A stretch of 64,000 nucleotides of DNA, taken from assembly GCF_003050905.1 (NCBI RefSeq), contig NZ_QAOT01000011.1; one strand, written 5' to 3'. Position 1 is the stretch's first letter; every line of letters begins with the position of its first letter. Both the position numbers and the translations under genes were made by a program. The notes below the pieces were generated by a model. It was given only the letters and a program-made list of their open reading frames with translations. It made no database searches and had not been told where the DNA came from. The DNA is from Cereibacter_A azotoformans (GTDB taxonomy: Bacteria > Pseudomonadota > Alphaproteobacteria > Rhodobacterales > Rhodobacteraceae). Shown one piece after another: positions 46,650 through 54,203 of this stretch.

Positions 46650-47222
46650 TCAGCTCAGCAGATAGACGACGGGCAGGATCAGGACCCAGACCAGATCCAC
46701 CATGTGCCAGAAGGCAGCCGCCATCTCGACACCGGCGGGCCAGCACCGCCAGCCCACGACGGCAAAGAGCAGGATCCCGGCCGCCACATGGGCCGCGTGA
46801 AAGCCCGTCAGAAGATAATAGAAGGTGAAGAAGGCATGGCTCTCGGTCGAGATGCCGGCAGAGGCCAGATCGCGGAACTCCGATCCCTTGACGATCAGGA
46901 ACACCAGCCCCAGAGCGGCCGCGCCGGCCAGCAGCAGGCGGACCCTCGCGGCACGGCCCTCGAACGCCGCCCGCGTGGCCAGGGCCGCAAGCAGACCCGA
47001 GGTGACCAGAACCAGCGTGTTCAGCCCCGCCGCGCCACGGTGAAGAAGGTCCTGCGCCGCGGCGAAGCCTGCCGGATCGCTCAGGCGGACCGCCATCATG
47101 GCCGCAAGCCCCGCGCCGAAGACGAGCAGCTCGGAGATGATGAGGATCCACATCATCAGGTCGCCCGGAAGGGGCGGCGCCTCGGCCTCGGGTGGCGGTG
47201 CCACCAGCGTCTGATCCTGCAT
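46650..47222 (-). CDS. NorE-like protein (cytochrome c oxidase subunit III family)
   Basis: 190 residues with five membrane helices. PGDLMMWILIISELLVFG near the start and FFTFYYLLTGFHAAHV near 130-145 fit the NorE branch of the subunit III family. The start ATG at 47222 is taken because the frame upstream is unrelated. Paired with the NorF-like gene but with no norCB genes in the window. Confidence 0.78.
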   Translation of the reverse strand: MQDQTLVAPPPEAEAPPLPGDLMMWILIISELLVFGAGLAAMMAVRLSDPAGFAAAQDLLHRGAAGLNTLVLVTSGLLAALATRAAFEGRAARVRLLLAGAAALGLVFLIVKGSEFRDLASAGISTESHAFFTFYYLLTGFHAAHVAAGILLFAVVGWRCWPAGVEMAAAFWHMVDLVWVLILPVVYLLS

Positions 47223-47372
47223 CCCGACCTCTCGTTCCGGCTGCGTCCTTCCTGCCATGGCGCGCGGCCATCCTCGTTGCGGAGGCGCAAGGAAGTGCGC
47301 TCGGCCGGACGGGGCGGCTGTTGCCTGCGCCGCCCGCGTGCTACCTGATGCGTTCCAACGGGACGGAGACAG

Positions 47373-48035
47373 ATGCGGATACTCGTCGTCGAAGATGACG
47401 CGGTGCTCTCGGACGGGCTGCGGGCGGGGCTCAGGATCGCCGGCTTCAGCCCCGAGACGGTCGCCAGTCTCGAGGATGCACGCGCAGCCCTTCTCGCGGG
47501 CCGGTTCGATGCGATGGTGCTGGATCTCATGCTGCCGGACGGCTCGGGGCTGGACCTTCTGGTCGAGGTGCGATCGGCCGGGCTTGCGGTTCCGGTGCTC
47601 GTGCTGACCGCGCGGGACCGGCTCGACGACAGGGTGCGCGGGCTCGACCTCGGGGCCGACGACTACCTCGGAAAGCCGTTCGAGCTGGAAGAGCTGGCCG
47701 CGCGCCTCCGGGCCCTTGGCCGCCGCCCCGCCGCGCTGTCCGAGACCCGGCCCGCGTGGAACGGTGTCACGCTCGATCTCGCGGCCCTCGTGGCCAGCCG
47801 GGCGGATGGGCCGGTCCCCCTTTCGCCGAGGGAATTCTCGGTGCTGCGCGCGCTGATGGACCGACCGCGCGCGGTCCTCAGCAAGGCCCAGCTCGAGGAA
47901 CAGCTCTACGGCTGGCAGGAAGAGATCGAAAGCAACGCGGTCGAGGTCCATATCCACAAGCTGCGCTCGAAGCTCGGCCATGATTTCATCGAGACGGTGC
48001 GGGGCGCGGGCTATCGGCTGGCGGAGGCCCGATGA
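47373..48035 (+). CDS. OmpR/PhoB-family response regulator
   Basis: 220 residues. The receiver domain has the acidic pair EDD (7-9), phospho-acceptor D51 (LDLMLPDG) and Lys in GKPF (~101). The C-terminal winged helix ends with VRGAGYRL. Its stop overlaps the start of the sensor kinase (ATGA). Resembles QseB/TctD-type regulators. Confidence 0.93.
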   Translation: MRILVVEDDAVLSDGLRAGLRIAGFSPETVASLEDARAALLAGRFDAMVLDLMLPDGSGLDLLVEVRSAGLAVPVLVLTARDRLDDRVRGLDLGADDYLGKPFELEELAARLRALGRRPAALSETRPAWNGVTLDLAALVASRADGPVPLSPREFSVLRALMDRPRAVLSKAQLEEQLYGWQEEIESNAVEVHIHKLRSKLGHDFIETVRGAGYRLAEAR

Positions 48036-49399
48036 GGTCGCTCCGGGGGCGGCTCTTCCTGATCCTCATGACCGCCACCGGCGCGGTCTGGCTCTCGGCC
48101 GCGGTCTGGATCCACGTCTCGACCCGTGCCGAACTGAACCGGGCGCTCGACAACCGGCTGGCCGAGGCCGCCCGGATGGTGGGCAGTCTGGTCGTCCGCG
48201 ACGGGCCGACGCTCGATGCGGCGATGGGCATGGCCGCGCCCGCCCTTCCCGGCGAGGACCGCCACGGCTACGCGCGGCAGCTCTCGTGCCAGGTCTGGGG
48301 GCTCGACGGGACGCGGGTGGCGGCCTCGGCGCAGGCCCCGCGCGAGGCGCTGTCCGTCGCATCCCAAGGCATCAGCGAGCGGGAGGTCGAGGGGATCATC
48401 TGGCGCGTCTATACGCATGTTGACGAGGGGCGTGGCATCCGCGTGATGGTGGGCGACACCCTGCAGGTCCGCGAGCGCTTGGCCAACGACATGCTGCTGG
48501 GGCTGATGTGGCCGGCGGCCGTGGTGCTGCCCCTGCTGGCCGCCGCCATCTGGCTCAGTCTGCGCAGCGGTCTGGCCCCGCTTCAGCGGATGGCCGGAGA
48601 CCTGTCGCGCCGCACCGCCGAGGATCTCGCACCGCTCGATGCCCCTGCCCCGCCCGAGCTGGCGCCCATCGTCGCGGCGCTCAACGGGCTCTTCCGGCGC
48701 GTGAGAACCGCGCGCCAGCATGAACAGGACTTCACCGCATATGCCGCGCATGAGCTGAAGACCCCGCTCGCCGGGCTGAAGATGCAGGCCGAAGTGGCGC
48801 AACGCGCGCCCGATGAAGCGACGCGCACGCACGCCCTGGCCCAGATCCGCACCGCGGTGGACCGATCCGACCGGCTGGTGCGGCAACTCCTCGACATGAC
48901 GGCCGTGGATCAGGGGGCCCCGCAGGGCGCCCCGCGAAGCCTCGGCCGCATCGGAGCCGAGGTGCTGGAGTTGACGGCGCCTGTCGCGGTCGCGCGGGGC
49001 GTGCGGCTCGGCTTCGACTGCGCGGAGGCGCTGACAGGGCGGCTGCAACCCGATCCCGGGCTTCTCGTGGTGGCGCTGCGCAACCTCGTCGAGAATGCCG
49101 TTCAGGCCAGTGCCGCGGAGGGGCGCGTCGATCTCCTGTTTCGTCTGTCCGGCGGGGGCTGGCGGGCCGAGATCCGGGACGAGGGCCATGGCATCCCCCC
49201 CGCAGCCCGTGCACGGATCACCGAGCGTTTCTTTCGGGCGGCGACGGCGCGGGGCGAGGGCAGCGGCCTCGGCCTTGCGATCGTCGAGGCCGCTGCCGCG
49301 CGGCTTGGCGCGACCCTCACGCTCGAACCCCGCCGGCCACAGGGTGAGACGGCCATGCTGACCTTCGCAAGTCTTCCGCCTCGGCCGCCGGGCACCTGA
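48032..49399 (+). CDS. Sensor histidine kinase, QseC/TctE-like
   Basis: 455 residues: a membrane helix at ~8-30, a periplasmic domain (~31-150), a second helix at ~155-175, HAMP, the phospho-acceptor H240 in HELKTPL, and an ATPase domain with N box NLVENAVQA and GSGLGLAIV. Phosphorylates the regulator encoded directly upstream. The signal is unknown. Confidence 0.93.
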   Translation: MRSLRGRLFLILMTATGAVWLSAAVWIHVSTRAELNRALDNRLAEAARMVGSLVVRDGPTLDAAMGMAAPALPGEDRHGYARQLSCQVWGLDGTRVAASAQAPREALSVASQGISEREVEGIIWRVYTHVDEGRGIRVMVGDTLQVRERLANDMLLGLMWPAAVVLPLLAAAIWLSLRSGLAPLQRMAGDLSRRTAEDLAPLDAPAPPELAPIVAALNGLFRRVRTARQHEQDFTAYAAHELKTPLAGLKMQAEVAQRAPDEATRTHALAQIRTAVDRSDRLVRQLLDMTAVDQGAPQGAPRSLGRIGAEVLELTAPVAVARGVRLGFDCAEALTGRLQPDPGLLVVALRNLVENAVQASAAEGRVDLLFRLSGGGWRAEIRDEGHGIPPAARARITERFFRAATARGEGSGLGLAIVEAAAARLGATLTLEPRRPQGETAMLTFASLPPRPPGT

Positions 49400-49565
49400 A
49401 CTTCAGTTTGCTTCCGGCAAGACAGCCTCCCACCCGAGGGTATCAGCCCTAGTCCGAAAGATCTCGTAAATCTCTCTGATGGATGATGCCCCTGACGGCG
49501 ACAAGGGTCTATTCCGGCAAGATGAAACATCCGCGATCCGGCCCTGCGCAGAAGGTGCGAGAAGC

Positions 49566-51125
49566 ATGAAGGTAACGATTAGAAGCAAGCTGGTCATGGC
49601 CTTCGCCGTGGTCTTCGTCATGTCCGGCCTGGCGGTCGCCATTTCCCTCTTTCATCTCCAGCGACTCGACGCCCGGATGACCCAGGTCATCAACGAGAAT
49701 GTCCATCAGGTCGTCCTCGCTCAGCGGCTGAGCATCGGCCAGTATCGCGTCATGGCCAGCATCCGCGCGCACTTGCTCGACCGCGACGCCGACGCGGCCT
49801 TCCGCATCGAGACGAGCGTGCAGGAAGGACGGATGGTCCAGCGCCGCGCCCTGCGCGAATTGCGCGACAGCGCCGCGGATGAGACCAGCCGCGAGATCGT
49901 CGTGCGCTACAACGACCTGCGCAAGCAGATCCAGCGCATCAACAACCGGGCGATGATCTTCTCGCTCGGCGGAAACCCCGAGGGTGCGGCCAGCTACCTG
50001 CGCGACAACGGGGCCAGCGATCTCGAACGGTCGCTCGAGACTCTCTCGGAGGAACTGGTGGCGCACAAGCTCGCGGTTCTGGAGCGCGTGAAGGCCGAAT
50101 CGGAAAAGGACGTGCGCGGCACCTTCGCGCTCGTGATGCTGATCGCCGCTCTGGCCGGGGTTCTGGGTTCGGCCGCCGCCCTCTGGATCACCCTTTCGAT
50201 CGGCCGCGGGCTCCGCCGGGCGCTGGCCCTGACACAGCGGGTCGCACAGGGCGACCTGTCGCAAGGCGAGGAGGTCCGGGGCCGCGACGAGATCGCCGAC
50301 CTTCTCGGGGCGAGCAACAGCATGCTTCTCAAGCTGCGCGAGGTGGTCGAGGAGGTTGGCGGCACCGCACGCGACGTGGCCGCCGCAAGCGGCCGGATGG
50401 CCTCGGCCTCGGGCCAACTGAAGTCCGGCACCGAAGAACAGGCGGCGGCAACGGTCGAAGCCTCGGCCGCGGTCGAGCAGATGGTGGGCAACATCACCCA
50501 GTCCGAGGAGAATGCGGGCATGACGGCCCGCATCGCCAGCAGTTCCACCGACGACGCCCGCCGCTGCGGCGAGGCGGTTGCGGACGCCGTGCGCTCGATG
50601 CAGGAGATCGCCGAACGGATCGGGATCGTCGGCGAAATCGCCCGCCAGACCGATCTTCTTGCCCTCAACGCCGCCGTCGAGGCCGCGCGGGCCGGCGAAC
50701 AGGGTCGCGGCTTTGCGGTCGTCGCCGCCGAAGTGCGCCGACTTGCCGAACGCAGCGCCGAGGCGGCGGCCGAGATCTCGACGCGTTCGGCCGAAACCGC
50801 GCGGGCCGCGGCCGGCGCGGGCGAGATGATCGACCGACTGGTTCCCGAGATCGAGCGCACCTCCAATCTCGTGACGGACATCTCGGTGGCCTCGCGCGAA
50901 CTGTCCGAAGGGGCGCGGCAGGTCTCGCTCGCCATCGATGCGCTGGATCGGGTGACGCAGCAGACCGAGGCCGCGTCGCGCCTGCTGGATGAGGATGCCG
51001 ACGAACTCGCCACACGGGCGCGCCGCCTGTTGACCAGCGTCAACTATTTCCGCACCGGCACCGAGGCTCTGGCCGCGGAGGACGATCTGGCCCCTGCCCC
51101 GCAGCCGCTGAGGGCGGCGGCCTGA
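49566..51125 (+). CDS. Methyl-accepting chemotaxis protein
   Basis: 519 residues. Membrane helices at ~9-30 and ~186-208 flank a helical periplasmic ligand domain (4HB-like). HAMP follows, then a signalling domain with the conserved hairpin tip IARQTDLLALNAAVEAARAG and methylation-helix Glu/Gln pairs (TEEQAAATVEAS). Localises to the membrane chemoreceptor arrays and controls CheA. The ligand cannot be inferred. No che genes are adjacent. The start ATG at 49566 is chosen as the residue before the basic N-terminus. Confidence 0.93.
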   Translation: MKVTIRSKLVMAFAVVFVMSGLAVAISLFHLQRLDARMTQVINENVHQVVLAQRLSIGQYRVMASIRAHLLDRDADAAFRIETSVQEGRMVQRRALRELRDSAADETSREIVVRYNDLRKQIQRINNRAMIFSLGGNPEGAASYLRDNGASDLERSLETLSEELVAHKLAVLERVKAESEKDVRGTFALVMLIAALAGVLGSAAALWITLSIGRGLRRALALTQRVAQGDLSQGEEVRGRDEIADLLGASNSMLLKLREVVEEVGGTARDVAAASGRMASASGQLKSGTEEQAAATVEASAAVEQMVGNITQSEENAGMTARIASSSTDDARRCGEAVADAVRSMQEIAERIGIVGEIARQTDLLALNAAVEAARAGEQGRGFAVVAAEVRRLAERSAEAAAEISTRSAETARAAAGAGEMIDRLVPEIERTSNLVTDISVASRELSEGARQVSLAIDALDRVTQQTEAASRLLDEDADELATRARRLLTSVNYFRTGTEALAAEDDLAPAPQPLRAAA

Positions 51126-51265
51126 ACTGGCAGCACCGCTGGCCTGTCGTCCTCCCGATCAGGATCGGGGAACGGCAGGCCGCCTGCGCAAGACCGCCGC
51201 AGGAGCCGGGACCTCTACCCCTTCAGGAGCCCGGCCCGCCCTGAACGGCCACGTTCATCCAGAAC

Positions 51266-51445
51266 TCACTCCGAGCGACGCACCCGCAGGGCTTTGGTCT
51301 CGGCCCGGCGCGCCATGTAGATGGCCACCACCAACCCTGCGATCAGCGCGAGGATGACGGGCGGAGCGGCCGTGGCCGCCATCAGCCCGAGGAAGACCGC
51401 CAGCGCGATCAGGAGCGCGATGAGAAGTTGCATCAGGATCAGCAT
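51266..51445 (-). CDS. Very small hydrophobic membrane protein (59 residues)
   Basis: Begins MLILMQLLIALLIALAVFL and continues with a second helix (PPVILALIAGLVVAIYMA) and a basic tail (RRAETKALRVRRSE). Two helices with a positive-inside tail make it very probably a real membrane peptide. Family not recognised. An AAGGA site is about 11 bases ahead of the ATG at 51445. Confidence 0.6.
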   Translation of the reverse strand: MLILMQLLIALLIALAVFLGLMAATAAPPVILALIAGLVVAIYMARRAETKALRVRRSE

Positions 51446-51627
51446 GAGGTTCTATCCTTTCCCGCTGCCCGCAGCCTTGCATGCACCATTCTGCCCGGCG
51501 GCGGATCTGTCATTGTCCGGCTTCAAGCCGGTTCCCCCTTCCTTTTCGGCCCGCGCCATCGCCGGGGCAACCAGAGTTGCCTGCGGCCGACCGTCGCCGC
51601 CGCGCACGCACGGGGCCCGCGCGCTCG

Positions 51628-52428
51628 TCAGCTCCGCGCGGTGTCCGACCGGAGCGCCGCCACCAGTTCCGCCACCCGGGCCGCATTGTCGGGCGCCGGA
51701 TGCCCGTCCGATTGCAGCAGGTTGTTCTCGAAGCCGATCCGCATCTTGCCCCCCATCCGGTGCGCGGCGACAAGGCACTCCGTCTCACGCGGGCCGAAGG
51801 CGCAGACCGCCCAGTCGGCCGCCGGGAGGGCCTGAAGCAGGGCCGCGGCCGGCAGATCGAGATCGGCCGGCGCGGAGACCTGTCCCGGAGTGTAGCGGCC
51901 CAACACGAGCAGGACCGCCAGCCCCTCGCGCGGGATGATGCCCTCGTCCACCGCAGCCACGAGGCGGGCAATGTCCTCGAGATCATAGAGGATGTGCTGC
52001 ACCTGGCACCTCGCCTCGGCGCAGAAGGCGAAGAAGCGACGCGTCACATCGGCGTCGGGCTCGGCCGTGATTTCACGGAACGCGATCGAGACGAGGCGCG
52101 GGCGCAGCCGCTCGACCAGAGCGCGCTGCTCGGCCGGGCTGTAGATCCCCACGGCCTCGGTCGTCACCTGCACCGGAAAGCCGGGGGCCTGCCGGTCAAG
52201 CTCGGCGAGCAGCTCGGCGTAGAGACCGGCGTCCAGAACATGCCGTCCCTCGGCGTCGCGCACATGGGCGTGCAGACCGTCCGCCCCTGCAGCCCGACCG
52301 GCGAGGGCGGCGGACACGATCTCGGGAATCGTGACGGGCAGCGCCGGATGGTCAGCCTTCGTCAACCGCGCCCCGTTCGGGGCCAGCATGATGCGCGGCA
52401 GCCCGGCCGATCCTTCGGGCAGACTCAT
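51628..52428 (-). CDS. Beta-keto acid cleavage enzyme (BKACE, DUF849)
   Basis: 266 residues of the DUF849 TIM-barrel family. The zinc-binding HAHVRD (~53-58) and the terminal GKMRIGFENNLLQ (~237) are diagnostic. BKACE enzymes condense a beta-keto acid with acetyl-CoA to give acetoacetate and a new CoA ester. The substrate class varies with active-site residues. The gene overlaps the aminotransferase gene as ATGA, so its keto acid may come from that transamination. Confidence 0.87.
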   Translation of the reverse strand: MSLPEGSAGLPRIMLAPNGARLTKADHPALPVTIPEIVSAALAGRAAGADGLHAHVRDAEGRHVLDAGLYAELLAELDRQAPGFPVQVTTEAVGIYSPAEQRALVERLRPRLVSIAFREITAEPDADVTRRFFAFCAEARCQVQHILYDLEDIARLVAAVDEGIIPREGLAVLLVLGRYTPGQVSAPADLDLPAAALLQALPAADWAVCAFGPRETECLVAAHRMGGKMRIGFENNLLQSDGHPAPDNAARVAELVAALRSDTARS

Positions 52429-53753
52429 GCCGCAAGCGCCCGGTCGATGGCCGAGGTGAGCTTCTCGACCAGTTCCTCGATCTCTGCGTCCGAAATGATG
52501 AAGGGCGGTGCGAGGAGAATGTGATCGCCCCGCACCCCGTCGATCGTGCCTCCCATCGGGTAGCAGATGAGGCCTGCGGCGAAGGCCTCGGCCTTGACCC
52601 GGGCATGAAGCTTCAGCGCCGGATCGAAGGGAGCCTTCGTGCCGCGGTCCGCGACCAGTTCGACGCCGCGGAAGAGACCGCGGCCCCGGATGTCGCCGAC
52701 ATGCGGGTGCTGGCCGAGCCGCTCGTGCAGGAGGGCGTCGAGCCGCTCACCCTGACGGCGGACGGCCGACAGCAGGTCGCGCGCCTCAATCTCGTCCAGC
52801 ACCGCGTTGGCCGCCGCCGCCGCCATCGCATGCCCCATGTAGGTGTGGCCGTGCTGGAAGAAGCCCGAGCCGTCGGCAATGGCCTGATAGATCCGGCCCT
52901 GCACCAGCAGCGCCCCGATCGGCTGGTAGCCCGCGCCCAGCCCCTTGGCGATGGTGATCATGTCGGGCGCAACGCCGTCCTCGGCACAGGCGAAGAGGTG
53001 GCCGGTGCGGCCCATGCCGCACATGACCTCGTCGAGGATCAGCAGAACCCCGTGGCGGTCGCAGATCTCGCGGATGCGCCGGAGGTATCCCGGCACCGCG
53101 GGCACGGCGCCGGCGGTGGCGCCGACCACCGGCTCGGCCACGAAGGCCATGACGGTCTCGGGGCCGAGGCGCCGGATCTCGGCTTCCAGCTCGTCGGCCA
53201 CGCGCAGACCGTAGGCCTCGGGGCTCTCGCCCTCGGCCCGGCCGCGGTATTCGTAGCAGGGCGAGATGTGCGAGGTCTCGACCAGAAGGGGCGCGAACTG
53301 GGCCCGGCGCCACTCGTTGCCGCCCGCGGCCAGTGCGCCCAGCGTGTTGCCGTGGTAGCTCTGGCGCCGTGCGATGACCCGGTGCCGCTGCGGCTGGCCA
53401 AGCTCGGTGAAATACTGCCGTGCAAGCTTGAGGGACGCTTCGACGGCCTCGGAGCCGCCCGAGACCAGATAGACCCGCTCGATCCCCTCGGGCGCGGCGG
53501 CGGCAAGACGGTCGGCCAGCCGCTCGGCCGGCTCGGAGGTGAAGAAGCCCGTATGGGCGAACGCCATCCGGTCAAGCTGGTCGTGCAGCGCCGCCCGCAC
53601 GCGCGCGTTGGAATGGCCGAGGCAGGAGACCGCCGCCCCGCCCGACCCGTCGAGGTAGCGCCGCCCCTCGGCATCGACGAGGTAGCAGCCGTCGCCGGCC
53701 ACGGCCGTGGGAAGGCTGCCCCGGGTGGAGCGGCCGAAGACATGTCCGGGCAT
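52425..53753 (-). CDS. Class III PLP-dependent aminotransferase
   Basis: 442 residues. GGSEAVEASLKLAR, the PLP-phosphate region SYHGNTLGAL, the Asp in LILDEVMCGMGRTG and the catalytic Lys in TIAKGLGAGYQPIGA are all in place, as in omega-amino acid:pyruvate aminotransferases. It probably converts an amine or beta/omega-amino acid to the oxo form taken by the downstream BKACE enzyme. It follows the usp gene by 3 bases. Confidence 0.9.
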   Translation of the reverse strand: MPGHVFGRSTRGSLPTAVAGDGCYLVDAEGRRYLDGSGGAAVSCLGHSNARVRAALHDQLDRMAFAHTGFFTSEPAERLADRLAAAAPEGIERVYLVSGGSEAVEASLKLARQYFTELGQPQRHRVIARRQSYHGNTLGALAAGGNEWRRAQFAPLLVETSHISPCYEYRGRAEGESPEAYGLRVADELEAEIRRLGPETVMAFVAEPVVGATAGAVPAVPGYLRRIREICDRHGVLLILDEVMCGMGRTGHLFACAEDGVAPDMITIAKGLGAGYQPIGALLVQGRIYQAIADGSGFFQHGHTYMGHAMAAAAANAVLDEIEARDLLSAVRRQGERLDALLHERLGQHPHVGDIRGRGLFRGVELVADRGTKAPFDPALKLHARVKAEAFAAGLICYPMGGTIDGVRGDHILLAPPFIISDAEIEELVEKLTSAIDRALAA

Positions 53754-53756
53754 GGG

Positions 53757-54182
53757 TCAGTTCCTTACGACATAGACGGACTGGCGGGCGTGCCGCACCA
53801 CGCGCGCGGCATTGGGCCCGAGGAGATAGTCGCTGAGTTCGGGGCGATGGGCACCGATCACGATGAGGTCGGCGCCGAGCTTGCCGGCCGCGCGCAGGAT
53901 CTCGTCATAGACGGTTCCGTGCAGGACGTGGGGGTGGACATCCACCTCGTCGGGCACCGCCTCGGCGACCCAGGCGGCGAGCGCCTTCCCGAGCGCCTTG
54001 AGCGCCTCCTGCTCGTAGCCCTGCCGGAAGAAGCCCGACACCTGCGCGTAGCCATAGTCGGGCAGAACCGAGACGACATGCAGGCGTCCCCCCGGCTCCA
54101 GAAGCTTGAGCGCCTCGGCCAGCGCCGCGGTGTTGGCGGGCGGATTTCCCAGATCGACGGGCAGCAGGATGGTCCGTGCCAT
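53757..54182 (-). CDS. Universal stress protein (UspA family)
   Basis: 141 residues. The ATP-binding pattern IVIGAHRPELSDYLLGPNAARVVRHA (GxxxxG-type near the C-terminus) is that of ATP-binding Usp proteins. Usp genes are frequently linked to TRAP transporters (as with TeaD), and this one lies between the TRAP permease and the aminotransferase. Confidence 0.9.
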   Translation of the reverse strand: MARTILLPVDLGNPPANTAALAEALKLLEPGGRLHVVSVLPDYGYAQVSGFFRQGYEQEALKALGKALAAWVAEAVPDEVDVHPHVLHGTVYDEILRAAGKLGADLIVIGAHRPELSDYLLGPNAARVVRHARQSVYVVRN

Positions 54183-54203
54183 GATCTTCTCCTCGATGCG
54201 CGC

